From Blastopirellula marina (GTDB lineage: Bacteria; Planctomycetota; Planctomycetia; Pirellulales; Pirellulaceae): DNA of 64,000 nucleotides. The position numbers were made by a program, and so were the translations under genes. The stretch covers positions 62,001 through 126,000 of the forward strand of contig NZ_PUIA01000069.1 in NCBI RefSeq assembly GCF_002967715.1, written 5' to 3'. Below, in pieces: positions 54,720 through 64,000 of the stretch. How positions within the stretch are numbered: the stretch's first letter is position 1; every line of letters begins with the position of its first letter. The notes under the pieces are model-generated. The model was given only the letters and a program-made list of their open reading frames with translations. It had not been told where the DNA came from and ran no database searches.

Positions 54720-56252
54720 TTATTCGAGCCAGACCTTCACCTCGCGCTGAGGATCGGCGAGTTCAAACACACTTCCCGGGACGTACCCGCTTCGGCGAAC
54801 GTCCCTAACAATTTCCACCAGATCGATTCTTTCTTCCTGGATCCGTCGCAGCGTCTCGTCATCGAGAAAGTTTTCCAGGCGATCGATTGCCGCTGCCGCC
54901 AACGTAACGCTGGCTTTCAATTGGCCATCTCGCAAGACCTGCACCTTCAAGTGCTTGGCCAACGTGTTGTAGTCTGGCGTCGGCAGATGCGGCGGCCGAA
55001 GCTTTTCAATTGCCTGACGATGCTTTGCTACGTGCGATTGCACGGCGCGGTACCACAGCACTTTCGCCTCGAGACCACCAAGATACATAATCATCGCGTG
55101 GAATGACCGGAGCAGGTAAATCAAGTTCGGCGGCCCTGCCATGCGGAAGTTCATTCGTTCGGCTCCGAGCAAATCGTTCAATCGTTCGCTCAATCTCCAA
55201 TGATTGGTGTCGTAAGGATGGTCTACGCAAAAGGGTTCCAGCAACACACGACTGAGTGCCGGCAGACGACTTGCCAGCGGTTCGAGCAGGTCCAGGCGAA
55301 ACCCAAGCTCGACCAACAAGGGGAGGGGAGATTCGCTTTGGTCTCGCGTTGACTGAATGAATCGCAACAGCGTTGTTCGCTCGGTCATGTTCATATGACA
55401 GACCGAACCGAAGTCGTACAGAACAATCTTCGGGCCGTCACTGGTTCGCAGAAAGCGAATGTTTCCCGGGTGCAAATCGGCATGGATTTGTCCATGTTCA
55501 AAGAGGCTCTCTAGAAACCAGAAGAGCAATCGTCGTCCCAACTCTGACTTCTCGTCACGACTCCAATGCGACTGAACCTCCTGCCACGAATCGCCATCGA
55601 CCCACTGAGAGACGAGAACATTTTCGCTGGAAAGTTCTTGATCGACCTGCGGAACGATCACCCATGGGCTTCGCCCAGGTCCGTCAGCAAACGCGACTTG
55701 CGAGTTTGCTTCAAGGCGGTAATCAAGTTCGCTCTTCAGCCCTTCGAGGACCGTATTGCGATATCCTTCCAGGTCGAACCCGCTGGACAAGTTGCCGAAC
55801 GGTTTAGCCAGCCAACCAATCGCCGACAGGTCGGACATCACGGCATCGTGAATACCGGGGTATTGGATCTTGATTGCTAGTTTTCGTCCATCATGGAGCG
55901 TTGCGGAGTGCACTTGCCCCAGAGAAGCAGCTTTGCCGTTGGGATCGATCTCTTGAAAGAGGGTGTCGGGATCGACATCCCAAGCTGCCTGTAAGATCGG
56001 CCGCATGACAGACCAGGGGAGGGGATCGGCCGACTCATACAGTACGCCGAACGCATCTTGCTTGGCCTGGTCGCGCGAGAAGGCCATCATTTGGCCAACC
56101 TTTTGCGGCAGGCCTCGCATACGCCCAAGACGCTCAGCCACAAGTGTTTGGGCTGCCTGCTTCGCTTTATCGTCGTGCGACCAACGAACCTTGGCCGTGT
56201 CCTTGGCAAGTTGAGCGTAGTTCCAGGTACGGCGAATCGACTCGACTGGCAT
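54720..56252 (-). CDS. ABC1/AarF/UbiB-type atypical kinase
   Basis: A 510-residue protein kinase-like ATPase. Family hallmarks: the KxGQ extension (LPQKVGQMMAFSRDQ), the Ala-rich-loop equivalent SLGQVHSATLHDG, the Lys in AIKIQYPGI, the catalytic loop HADLHPGNIRF and the metal-binding YDFGS. UbiB-like proteins support quinone or lipid metabolism and extract lipids from membranes. There is no transmembrane C-terminal pair as in UbiB, so it is the AarF-like shorter class. ATG 56252 with a GTGGGG leader is preferred over GTG 56264. Confidence 0.9.
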   Translation of the reverse strand: MPVESIRRTWNYAQLAKDTAKVRWSHDDKAKQAAQTLVAERLGRMRGLPQKVGQMMAFSRDQAKQDAFGVLYESADPLPWSVMRPILQAAWDVDPDTLFQEIDPNGKAASLGQVHSATLHDGRKLAIKIQYPGIHDAVMSDLSAIGWLAKPFGNLSSGFDLEGYRNTVLEGLKSELDYRLEANSQVAFADGPGRSPWVIVPQVDQELSSENVLVSQWVDGDSWQEVQSHWSRDEKSELGRRLLFWFLESLFEHGQIHADLHPGNIRFLRTSDGPKIVLYDFGSVCHMNMTERTTLLRFIQSTRDQSESPLPLLVELGFRLDLLEPLASRLPALSRVLLEPFCVDHPYDTNHWRLSERLNDLLGAERMNFRMAGPPNLIYLLRSFHAMIMYLGGLEAKVLWYRAVQSHVAKHRQAIEKLRPPHLPTPDYNTLAKHLKVQVLRDGQLKASVTLAAAAIDRLENFLDDETLRRIQEERIDLVEIVRDVRRSGYVPGSVFELADPQREVKVWLE

Positions 56253-56382
56253 GGCAGGCCCCACATTCGGTCATCAGAAGAAAGAGCCTCGCAATAGCGG
56301 GCCCTGTCAACTCCATCGTCTCAGCTTCCTGCCTACGTGAGCAAGCAGGAAACAATTCCGATTATGTGGCCAGTGACGACAA

Positions 56383-56988
56383 CTACGTCGCCGTGCGAAG
56401 TGTTTTTCGCATCTTCGGATCGGGCACGAACAAGATATTCCAGTTCAACTTTTCGCTACCCTGCAGAAAGGTTGTCTGGCAAATCAATACATCCATGGCC
56501 TCTTGGGCCTGCTCCATCAGGGCCTGCTCCAGCACACAGACGCCGTAGTCTTGCAGAAACGTCGGTGGGGAAGGCACAAATTCGCAATTCACCAGGCGAG
56601 CAATCGCATTGAAGTATGCACAGCCGAGGATGTTGCCGGTTTCGTTCAAGGCCGAGCGTTCCAGCTCGGACCACTCGGGATCGGTCAAGACTTCTTGCCG
56701 GAGCAGCGTCGCAGCCAACCGTCGACCGTTTTCCTCATCGAAGGTAAGGATCATCGTTCCACCGATATCCCCCTCGATCGTCAGTACGACCATCGTTAGC
56801 AGGTCCATCCCCAGATCACACTCCTGGGTCACCATTTCTAGTGGCATTTCGCGAACACAATCCAACGAAAGCGAGATCTCTCCGCCTGTCCAGACGCTCA
56901 TGGCCTGGGAAGCTTCTTCGGTAGCCGCCCCGAGAACGTTCTGGAGCATCTGAAGCTGCTGATCATTGGTGCTAGTAGTCATTTCCAT
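56383..56988 (-). CDS. cheC: CheC-like chemotaxis phosphatase with one active site
   Basis: A 201-residue CheC-family protein that would dephosphorylate CheY-P. The family motif S-x3-E-x2-N-x22-P is met once, with Ser112, Glu116, Asn119 and Pro142 (ERSALNETGNILGCAYFNAI...FVPSPP). The N-terminal half, where CheC normally has a second such motif, has only QNVLGAATEEASQAMS, without Glu and Asn at the required places. One active site may lower activity or favour partner binding (CheD). It is the last gene of the che operon, 10 bp after cheA. ATG 56988 with AGGAT upstream. Confidence 0.85.
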   Translation of the reverse strand: MEMTTSTNDQQLQMLQNVLGAATEEASQAMSVWTGGEISLSLDCVREMPLEMVTQECDLGMDLLTMVVLTIEGDIGGTMILTFDEENGRRLAATLLRQEVLTDPEWSELERSALNETGNILGCAYFNAIARLVNCEFVPSPPTFLQDYGVCVLEQALMEQAQEAMDVLICQTTFLQGSEKLNWNILFVPDPKMRKTLRTAT

Positions 56989-56998
56989 GGGACGAATC

Positions 56999-59980
56999 CT
57001 AACAAACGGTTGCTTCCATTGGGCTGCGGACAGCCAGATCAATCACGGCTGCAGGGTCAAGGATCAGAGCAACTCGGCCGTTACCCAGCACGCATGCGCC
57101 GGCAATGCCTTCGACGTTCTGATAGTTCTCGGCCAGCGACTTCACCACGACATCTTCTTCACCCAGAATCCCATCCACCACAAGCCCCATCTCTCGGCTG
57201 TCGTTTCGGATGATGATCATGGTGACGTCCCCTTGCGACACAGACCGCTGAGTCGGCTGGCTCCAGTGGAACGTATTGTGCAGTTCAACTACGGAAACAG
57301 GGCGACCGCGAACCATCGCAGTTTCTTTGCCATGCACGGTTCGCAGTTCCGTACGTCGCAGGCAAACAATCTCGACGATCGATTCGACCGGAATCGAGAA
57401 CAAGTCGCCATCGATGCGTGCCATCAGGCTTGGCAGAATCGCCATGGTCAAAGGCAACTTGATCGTAAAGACCGTTCCTTCGCCATGCTTGCTATCGACT
57501 TCGACAACACCGTTGATCGATTCGATCTTGGCACGAACGATATCCATCCCCATACCGCGGCCCGAGATCTCGGTAATCGCTTCGGCGGTGCTGAAACCTG
57601 GTTCCCAGATTAACTGGTAGATCTGCTGATCGCTCATACGATCGAGATCTTGCTGGGTTACCAGTCCCTTTTCGAGGGCCTTCTTCGAGATCTTATCACG
57701 GCTCAAACCCCGACCATCGTCGATGGCTTGAATGACGATGCTGTTGCCGCGATGGAACGCGTTGAGCGTAATGGTGCCACATGGGGCCTTTCCGGTCTTG
57801 ATTCGATCCTCAGGCGATTCGATGCCATGATCGGCAGAGTTGCGAACCATGTGAATCAGCGGATCCCCTAACTCGTCAATCATGCGTTTGTCGAGTTCGG
57901 TTTTTTCGCCATTGATCTCCAGCGTGATCTCTTTCCCGTTGGTTCGCGAAATGTCTCGGACGACGCGACGGAAACGCCCAAACAGGGGCCCAATCGGTAC
58001 CATGCGTGTATCCATAATCGTTTTCTGGATACCGTCGGTCACGCGATCCAACTGGTGAACGGCATCAAAGAAGCTGGTCATGCCAGTGCGAATGGAGTCC
58101 ATTCGACGCATTTCCTTGGTAATCGCGGTCAGGTTCTGCTGAATCTTGCGAACCTGAGCGTGGACCTCGGCCAGTTCTTTCGATTCCTTCTTCGATTTGC
58201 CTGCGGTATTGCCGAGCAGCTTTTCACACATGAGCTCGGTCGAATCAAGCCATTGCTGACACTGTTTATGCGGCACCGCATCTCGCAGGTTTTCACCCAA
58301 CTGATTGAAGCGAGCCTTGCTGATCACCAACTGGCCGGCCAGGTTCATCAACTGATCGAGCCGCTCGATATCGACACGCAGTGTTTCGGCAGGCTTGGCA
58401 TGATTCGCCTCGGCTGGCTTGCCGGCGGACGCGGCAACCGGTTTTGCCTCAGGCACTTTGGCTTCAGAGACCTCAGCGGGCTTGACATCCTGCTTCGCAA
58501 CCGGTGCTTCCACCTTTTCGGCTTTGACTGCAACCGGAGGAGCTTGGACAGGCGTGGCTTCCACCACTGCTGCAGGAACCTTCGATGTGGCGTTCAAGTC
58601 TCGTTTGAGTTGTTGAATGCTTACTTCCCGAACCCCAGACACGTTGACGATACTGTGGATTACAGAATCTTCCAACTTCGTTACAAAGCCGATCAGGACC
58701 TCAGACAATTCACTGATGGTATCAAGCTCACTTCGCTTAGGATTCGTCAGCAGAACGGTCCCTTGTCGGGCCAGTTTCTCGCAAAGCAGCTGCGCCTTGA
58801 GCCCGACCAGGGGGATATTGCTTGTCAACTGAACCCGGATTAGCAGCAGACGCGAAGCTTCGTCTTCAAAGTGGCTGACCGCAAGTTGCTGAAGCTCTTG
58901 TGTATCGAGTGACCGCGGCTGTTCACTTACGACTACCTCTTCTTCGGTCGCAGGCTCTTCGGCCTCTTCGCTGCTCGAGAGGCAGTCCGCTTCGACCGCA
59001 AGTAGTTCACTGGCACAGCTTACGAAGTCAACGTCTAGCGTCTCACCACTTCGCAGCCCCTTTAAGTAGACTCGCAGGGCATCGACACATCCCAGTAGAG
59101 CGTCGACCAGAAACGGATCCAAGGTCTTCTCAGCATCGCGATGACGCTGAAGTACGTCTTCCATCATATGAGCCAACTTGGCTGGCCGATTCAGACCGAT
59201 GGAAGCTGCCGATCCCTTGATGCGATGCGACGTGCACATCAGCGTTCGGACCGACTCTATCTGGGTCGCAAGATTTGAATCGAGCAACAGGTCGGTCATC
59301 TCATCCAGCGACAGTTCGGTTTCGTCGAGGAAGATCGCCATGTATTTTGCCGGAACTTCCGCTTCGTCGCGAACCTCGGCGAACATTTCCGTGCAGTCAA
59401 ACGGATCCACGAGCGGCGAATCTTTGGCTGGTTCCACGATTGATTCTTTCTCAGTCTGTGTTGTTGGCTCGGATAGTGCTGGAGACACAGAGCCGCCGAA
59501 CGCATCGTCGACATCCCCCTGTGCGCCTTGCTCTTTCAAGGCTCCGCCTGCAACGAGCACCTCGGTGATAGCCGCAATTTGCGTTTCACAGTCCAAGTCA
59601 TCCGACTGCGTATCACGAAGGTGATCGATCAATTCACTCAAACGATCAACCGATGCATAAACAACGCCAACCACATGTCGCTCGATCGTCAACTGACCTC
59701 GTCGGGCAGCGTCGAAGACATTCTCGATATTGTGGGTCAATCCATTAATACGGGGCAGGCCGAGCATCGCGGAAAGTCCCTTGATGCTGTGTGCCGAACG
59801 AAACATGTCGTTCAACAAAGCCTCGTCGATGACAACTCCAGAGCTGGCTTCATCCTGAACCCACTGCTCCAACTCCATCAGGCGTTCATTGATTCTTTCG
59901 ATCAGCTGGGTCGATTCATCTAGAAAATCGGCCAGCAAATCGTCCGAACAATCATCTCGCATCGCTGTGCTGTCGCTCAT
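56999..59980 (-). CDS. cheA: Chemotaxis histidine kinase CheA
   Basis: A 993-residue hybrid-length CheA that autophosphorylates and passes phosphate to CheY. Two HPt domains are visible: His64 in MFRSAHSIKGLSAMLGL and His252 in MCTSHRIKGSAASIGL. Next come a CheY-docking-like region (FEDEASRLLLIRVQLTSNIPL...), an Ala/Lys/Pro-rich linker (about 515-570), P3 dimerisation helices, the HATPase (N-box IHMVRNSADHGIE, G1 DDGRGL, F-box GFSTA, G2 GRGMGMDIV) and the C-terminal CheW-like regulatory domain. Duplication of the HPt makes it longer than E. coli CheA (654 residues). ATG 59980 has AGGACA upstream. Confidence 0.96.
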   Translation of the reverse strand: MSDSTAMRDDCSDDLLADFLDESTQLIERINERLMELEQWVQDEASSGVVIDEALLNDMFRSAHSIKGLSAMLGLPRINGLTHNIENVFDAARRGQLTIERHVVGVVYASVDRLSELIDHLRDTQSDDLDCETQIAAITEVLVAGGALKEQGAQGDVDDAFGGSVSPALSEPTTQTEKESIVEPAKDSPLVDPFDCTEMFAEVRDEAEVPAKYMAIFLDETELSLDEMTDLLLDSNLATQIESVRTLMCTSHRIKGSAASIGLNRPAKLAHMMEDVLQRHRDAEKTLDPFLVDALLGCVDALRVYLKGLRSGETLDVDFVSCASELLAVEADCLSSSEEAEEPATEEEVVVSEQPRSLDTQELQQLAVSHFEDEASRLLLIRVQLTSNIPLVGLKAQLLCEKLARQGTVLLTNPKRSELDTISELSEVLIGFVTKLEDSVIHSIVNVSGVREVSIQQLKRDLNATSKVPAAVVEATPVQAPPVAVKAEKVEAPVAKQDVKPAEVSEAKVPEAKPVAASAGKPAEANHAKPAETLRVDIERLDQLMNLAGQLVISKARFNQLGENLRDAVPHKQCQQWLDSTELMCEKLLGNTAGKSKKESKELAEVHAQVRKIQQNLTAITKEMRRMDSIRTGMTSFFDAVHQLDRVTDGIQKTIMDTRMVPIGPLFGRFRRVVRDISRTNGKEITLEINGEKTELDKRMIDELGDPLIHMVRNSADHGIESPEDRIKTGKAPCGTITLNAFHRGNSIVIQAIDDGRGLSRDKISKKALEKGLVTQQDLDRMSDQQIYQLIWEPGFSTAEAITEISGRGMGMDIVRAKIESINGVVEVDSKHGEGTVFTIKLPLTMAILPSLMARIDGDLFSIPVESIVEIVCLRRTELRTVHGKETAMVRGRPVSVVELHNTFHWSQPTQRSVSQGDVTMIIIRNDSREMGLVVDGILGEEDVVVKSLAENYQNVEGIAGACVLGNGRVALILDPAAVIDLAVRSPMEATVC

Positions 59981-60037
59981 TGTCCTGCCCCAAGTTTGCA
60001 AAACCAAGTTTTGCGTCGTTATGAACTCATTAACCTG

Positions 60038-60865
60038 CTATTTCCGCAGATAGAGCCACGGATGAATTCGCTCGAACCCATCCATCAGGTCGCTAATCCC
60101 CTCGGCTGCGCCTGCCACCAGGTAGCTCCCCGGCTTCATCACCTGTTCCACATTCCGCATGACTCGCTTCTTGGAATCAGTATTGAAGTAAATCAATACA
60201 TTCTTCAAAAACACGAGATCAAACGGCGACTCCGCAAGCCGATCCAGCAGGTTGTGCTGTCGAAACTTTGTCATCGCACGAAGTTTTGCGTTGGGCTCCC
60301 AGATCGAAGCTCCACCCATCTGGCTGAAGTACCGACGCTTCAAGTCATCGGGTACCAAACGCATGGCCCGTTCGTTGAACTTTGCGTCATTGGCCTCTTG
60401 AACGGCTCCGACACCAATATCGGTACCGACAATCTGAATCCTCGTGGCCGATAGATTGCGAACACCATCGGCAATGCAAGTGGCGATCGAATACGCCTCG
60501 TCACCCGTGCTACAAGCTGCCGACCAGACTCGCAGTGAGCTCTTGCCATTCTTCTGAAACTCTGGCAAAAACGTTCCTCGCAGCCACTTCCAATTGGAAT
60601 CATCGCGAAAAAGATAGGTTTCGTGGGTTGTTACCTCTTGCAGAAACCCATCCCACTCCGCATGCGAAATAGGAAGTTTCTTCAGAAAGTTGTAATATTG
60701 CTCGAAGTCAGCAATCCCCGATTCCTTCAAACGTCGTCGAATGCGGTTGGAAAGAAGTTGTTTCTTTGCCAGTGAGATTTCGATTCCGGCAACGTCGTAA
60801 ATCATTTTCGCATAACGCCGCATCTGGTCGTCGGTGACTTGTGCGGTGACGGCTAGTGAGCTCAT
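60038..60865 (-). CDS. cheR: Chemotaxis protein methyltransferase CheR
   Basis: A 275-residue SAM-dependent enzyme that methylates glutamates of the chemoreceptor. The family motifs are TTHETYLFRD (usually TTNET), VWSAACSTGDEAYSIA (SAM-binding motif I), IVGTDIG and FLKNVLIYFN. The N-terminal helical domain, which reads IEISLAKKQLLSNRIRRRL, binds receptors. It is cotranscribed with the receptor (96 bp) and cheA (57 bp). Confidence 0.95.
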   Translation of the reverse strand: MSSLAVTAQVTDDQMRRYAKMIYDVAGIEISLAKKQLLSNRIRRRLKESGIADFEQYYNFLKKLPISHAEWDGFLQEVTTHETYLFRDDSNWKWLRGTFLPEFQKNGKSSLRVWSAACSTGDEAYSIATCIADGVRNLSATRIQIVGTDIGVGAVQEANDAKFNERAMRLVPDDLKRRYFSQMGGASIWEPNAKLRAMTKFRQHNLLDRLAESPFDLVFLKNVLIYFNTDSKKRVMRNVEQVMKPGSYLVAGAAEGISDLMDGFERIHPWLYLRK

Positions 60866-60961
60866 TCTCTTTTCCCTTCATCCATCTTTTCTGCCCATGA
60901 CGGTGTCGCCTCGTCTCGCGGCGTCTTACCGCGAGACGAGTGACCGTATTTACCTGCTCGC

Positions 60962-62683
60962 TTAGATGCGGAAGCGGCTGACCAACTCGCGAAGCATGGT
61001 GGCCTGAGCACCCAATTCTTCGCTGCTGGAAGCCATTTCTTCCGAAGCGGCTGCCGACTGCTCGGTGACACCGGAAACCTGCTGAATTGCTCCAGCGACT
61101 TCGTTGGCGTTCTGAGCCTGCTCCACAGTTGCGGTGGCGATTTCCGAGATCTTGTCGGCAGTCGAACTGACTCCGGCGATGATCTTTTCCAGTGCGGCAC
61201 CCGTTTGAGCACTCAGCGTGGAACCATCTTGGACTCGTTGCGTCGACTCTTTAATGAGCGACGAAATCTCTTTGGCGGCTTCGCTCGAACGTTCGGCCAG
61301 CTTGCGAACTTCGTCGGCCACCACGGCAAATCCCAAGCCATGTTCGCCGGCACGGGCAGCTTCGATCGCTGCATTGAGTGCCAACAGATTGGTCTGGCTG
61401 GCGATTTCCGAGATCACCTGAATGATTTCGCTAATCTGTTCCGAGGAAGTCTTGATCCGTTCCATCGCTTCGATCGACTTCTGAACGGCGTTACCACCTT
61501 CTTCCGCCATCGTGCTGGTGTCGCCAGCCATGCGATTGGCTTCGCTGGCATTGTCTTTGACCGAGTCGATGCTGCGGGTCAGTTCTTCAATCGAAGCACT
61601 CATTTCTTCGACCGAAGCACTCTGGGTCTGAGCACCCTGAGCCAGGTTCTGCGAATTTTCGGCAATCACCGAGGCACCTTCAGCGAACTGCATGCCGCTG
61701 TCGACAACCTGACCGATGATGTCACGCAGGTCGGCGATCATACGATCGATGCCTTCGGCCAGTTTGCCAATTGCATCGTCACGGTTCAGATCGATACGCT
61801 TGGTCAAGTCGCCTTCGGCAGCGGCTTCGACAACTGCCAGGATCTGATCGACGTTGCGGAGAAGTTCGGCCTGCTCTTCGCGTTCGCGTTCCAGACGTGC
61901 TTCTTCGGCTTGTTTGGCTTTGACTTGATCGGTAACCAGCGACCAGGCCACCATCGGACCAGTGAAGTGACCTTCTTTGTCATAGATGGCACTGGCCTGC
62001 AGATCGAGGTATTCACCTTCGATTTCAATCTGAGTATTGATCGGCAGATTGCTCGGATCGCCCAGCAGACGACGCTGATGAGCAGGATTCTTGTGGAAGA
62101 TGTCGTACGAAGCACCAACAATCTTGGAAACGGGAACCGGCAAGATGTGCTCGATGCTACGCAGCGTCTTTTCCGAAGCTGGGTTCATGTAGGTGATCGT
62201 GCCATTCAGGTCGGCCAACAGGATGTTGATCGGGGCGTTTTCGACGATCGCCGTCTTTTCAGCAGCGGAAGCTTCCAGGCGACGCTTTTCGGTCACGACT
62301 TCCCAGGTAACCATCGGGCCGAGGTATTCGCCCGCTTCGTCGTAGGTAGCCGAAACCAGCAAGTCGGCCGTTTGATCGCCGAGTTCGATGTTGGTTCGGA
62401 CTGGGAGATTTTGAGGATTGCTAAGGATGCGGCGTTGGTAGGCCGGATCTTTGTGGAAGATATCGATCGACTGGCCGACAACGGCTTCCGGCTTACAGGG
62501 AATATAAGCAGCCAGGGTACGTAGCGTATCCAAGCTGGCCGGATTAACGTAGGTGATCGTAAGGTTCTTATCGGCCATCATGATATTGATGGGCGAGTTT
62601 TCGCTCATGGCTTTCGCTACCGAAAGCTCGTTGCGAAGGTTTTGTACGTTTGCGTTGGCCTGAGATGTTTTATTAGCGGTCAT
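60962..62683 (-). CDS. Soluble methyl-accepting chemotaxis protein with two PAS domains
   Basis: A 573-residue cytoplasmic chemoreceptor. There is no transmembrane helix. Two tandem PAS-type sensor units occur in the first half: [20 protein letters not shown]...[19 protein letters not shown] and [20 protein letters not shown]...[24 protein letters not shown]-like linker follows ([20 protein letters not shown]), then the MCP signalling hairpin with the tip [46 protein letters not shown]. Methylation-like Gln/Glu sites flank it. PAS cofactor sites are not obvious, so the signal (redox, small ligand) is unknown. Confidence 0.94.
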   Translation of the reverse strand: MTANKTSQANANVQNLRNELSVAKAMSENSPINIMMADKNLTITYVNPASLDTLRTLAAYIPCKPEAVVGQSIDIFHKDPAYQRRILSNPQNLPVRTNIELGDQTADLLVSATYDEAGEYLGPMVTWEVVTEKRRLEASAAEKTAIVENAPINILLADLNGTITYMNPASEKTLRSIEHILPVPVSKIVGASYDIFHKNPAHQRRLLGDPSNLPINTQIEIEGEYLDLQASAIYDKEGHFTGPMVAWSLVTDQVKAKQAEEARLEREREEQAELLRNVDQILAVVEAAAEGDLTKRIDLNRDDAIGKLAEGIDRMIADLRDIIGQVVDSGMQFAEGASVIAENSQNLAQGAQTQSASVEEMSASIEELTRSIDSVKDNASEANRMAGDTSTMAEEGGNAVQKSIEAMERIKTSSEQISEIIQVISEIASQTNLLALNAAIEAARAGEHGLGFAVVADEVRKLAERSSEAAKEISSLIKESTQRVQDGSTLSAQTGAALEKIIAGVSSTADKISEIATATVEQAQNANEVAGAIQQVSGVTEQSAAASEEMASSSEELGAQATMLRELVSRFRI

Positions 62684-62831
62684 GGTTATATAGCTCGTTA
62701 GTTCAATCGTCTTGTAAGTAAAACTGCCCCTCCGGTGAATTCCGCGCGCTCCTGCAAGGTCGGTTATCCGCTTCATCGGGGAAGCCGGACTTTCCTGTTG
62801 ACATGGTTCCGAGACGCAACTCGGAGGCGGC

Positions 62832-63356
62832 TTAGCCGATTCGAGCTTCGATTTGCTCGACTTCCGATTTGCCCAGAATCTTGTCGATATCCAGCAAGAT
62901 CAAAAGACGCTTGTCGAGTTTCACCAAACCGGTGAGATACTCACGCCCGAGACCAGCCACGGTCGGAGGTGGCGAGGAAATCTGATCCTTGGAGATACGC
63001 AGGACCTCGCTGACGGCGTCGACAATAATGCCGACCGTCTTGCCACCGACATTCATGACCATAATGCGGGTCTCGTCAGTGGACTCTTGTTCTTGAAGAC
63101 CAAACCGCAAACGCAAATCCACGATCGGAATGACCGTGTTGCGAAGATTGATCAGGCCTTTGATATAGATAGGGGTCTGAGGCACGCGGGTGATCTCACC
63201 CATCAGGATGATTTCCTGAACGCGGGTGATTTCGATTCCGTATTCCTCTTTGGCCAATTGAAAACTGACCAGTTGCATGGAATTGAGCCCTTCTCGACGC
63301 TGCGATTCGTGGCTCGAACGCTCTTCCGTCTTTAAATCTTCAGTAGTTACGGACAA
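62832..63356 (-). CDS. cheW: Chemotaxis coupling protein CheW
   Basis: A 174-residue adaptor that joins receptor and CheA. It is one CheW domain: [31 protein letters not shown], then [21 protein letters not shown] and [16 protein letters not shown]. Residues about 1-26 form a polar leader. The TTG start at 63356 with GGGAGA about 9 nt upstream fits; an internal ATG at 63278 (MQLVSFQ) is an alternative that would make a shorter protein. It is the first gene of the che operon. Confidence 0.93.
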   Translation of the reverse strand: MSVTTEDLKTEERSSHESQRREGLNSMQLVSFQLAKEEYGIEITRVQEIILMGEITRVPQTPIYIKGLINLRNTVIPIVDLRLRFGLQEQESTDETRIMVMNVGGKTVGIIVDAVSEVLRISKDQISSPPPTVAGLGREYLTGLVKLDKRLLILLDIDKILGKSEVEQIEARIG

Positions 63357-63875
63357 AACTCTGTCTCCCGATCAGTGCTGGAACGAATTATCGATCCGCT
63401 GCCCCGAGATCCTCGGGCGGGACGGCCATGTCCGCGATTTGTTTTCCTTTACCATCGGATAAACGCTCTGTGCCAGGTGCATCCAGCCCACGCATGCCTG
63501 CGGCGTTCACGTATAAAGGTCGGTCAATAAAAACGAAAAAGTTTCGTCCGACTGCACATTTTCACTCATTGTTTGAGACCGCCCCTCTGACCTAGGCGAA
63601 ACAAACGGAACAACCCCACCTCATTTGGGGAATCCCTAGAGACACGCACCAACCCGCTGAAGTTGCCGACACGTTCTCAGGCGACTAATAACACTCAAAT
63701 CAGCAATGTCCGCTGGATTGCGGCTGGGCGCGAAAAGGGGAATTTTCTCACTTGCAATTTGACGGTCAGAGAGCGCGACCTATCGTTCGGTAGAAATTTT
63801 TAATTTCCCACAAGACCATTCTCCACCGGCCGACTCAGGCCGAGCGGGCAGGCTAAACACAGGAGCATTACAAAA
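63357..63875. other. Intergenic region between divergent cheW and cheY
   Basis: 519 bp without a credible gene. A small hairpin, CCCGAG-ATC-CTCGGG, lies at 63403-63417 in the cheW leader. Several GC-rich runs and AT-rich stretches should hold the two promoters, but I find no clear -35/-10 pair or sigma28-type box. Confidence 0.5.
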
Positions 63876-64000
63876 ATGTCCACACGCGTACTCGTTGCCG
63901 ACGACTCCAGCACTATGCGAAAGATCATTCTCCGTTCCCTTCAAGCAGTCGGTGTTCCAAACGCAGTTGAAGCCGCCGATGGAGAAGAAGCTGTTAAGCT
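63876..64000 (+). CDS. cheY: CheY-type response regulator (partial, runs off window)
   Basis: The first 41 codons of a receiver protein: STRVLVADDSSTMRKIILRSL with the acidic pair Asp9/Asp10, then AVEAADGEEAVKL. AGGAG lies about 10 nt before ATG 63876. It faces the che operon from the other side, fitting CheY, the motor switch messenger that the CheC-like protein would dephosphorylate. The phospho-acceptor Asp and the rest lie beyond the edge. Confidence 0.85.
   Translation, partial: MSTRVLVADDSSTMRKIILRSLQAVGVPNAVEAADGEEAVK

Noticed and set aside
61205-62524. Plus-strand 439-codon frame over the chemoreceptor
   Set aside because: Antisense to a clear MCP; the frame is open because of codon bias, not coding signal.

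Overview
This 64 kb window is chromosomal, moderately GC-rich and densely coded. It most resembles a planctomycete of the Pirellulaceae (Blastopirellula/Bremerella/Rhodopirellula type). The evidence is a PPi-type phosphofructokinase, an MfnB-type C1 gene, several small membrane proteins carrying an N-terminal NPFxSP tag, an RF(N/S)IRTxLLL-type membrane leader, many secreted Pro/Ser/Tyr-rich proteins and a DUF11-like surface protein. The genus is an inference. I saw no phage, transposase, CRISPR array or rRNA.

Layout. 1-3258 (-): suf operon with a SufR-like regulator, a lone nuoB, sufC and sufB (cut by the window edge), behind a promoter with an overlapping palindrome. 3550-11218: a sodium:alanine-type symporter with large extra domains, a pilin-like hybrid protein, two dihydrouridine synthases, queG and two small exported proteins. 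11554-17851 (-): carbon island pfp, HAD hydrolase, gnd, SDR, zwf. 17998-21177: Na/Ca exchanger, CBS protein, a small conserved protein, fabI. 21178-31039: a nested inverted-repeat element, SDR, thioredoxin-like protein, LRR membrane protein, NPFxSP proteins, glyA, prolyl oligopeptidase, mnmA. 31126-35355: enolase-superfamily enzyme, LuxR-type response regulator, tRNA-Cys(GCA), a degenerate HPt protein. 35481-40850 (-): MarR-controlled RND efflux operon with a clear promoter and operator. 41057-56252: mixed housekeeping and envelope genes (MazG-like, nitroreductase, uvrB, DUF11-like protein, rnd, NhaD-like antiporter, mfnB, PHA-granule-type protein, ABC1 kinase). 56383-64000: chemotaxis cluster cheW, soluble PAS-PAS receptor, cheR, cheA, cheC-like phosphatase on the minus strand, with cheY starting divergently at the right edge.

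How the genes work together. The suf operon makes Fe-S clusters and is probably repressed by its own Fe-S sensor. zwf, gnd and pfp link the oxidative pentose phosphate route to PPi-dependent glycolysis. dus, queG and mnmA act on tRNA. The chemotaxis genes form one nearly complete signalling pathway around a cytoplasmic receptor. No wholly new defence or mobile system is evident. The strongest leads are the nuoB/suf association, the enlarged symporter, the RND promoter/operator, the repeat family and the single-site CheC.
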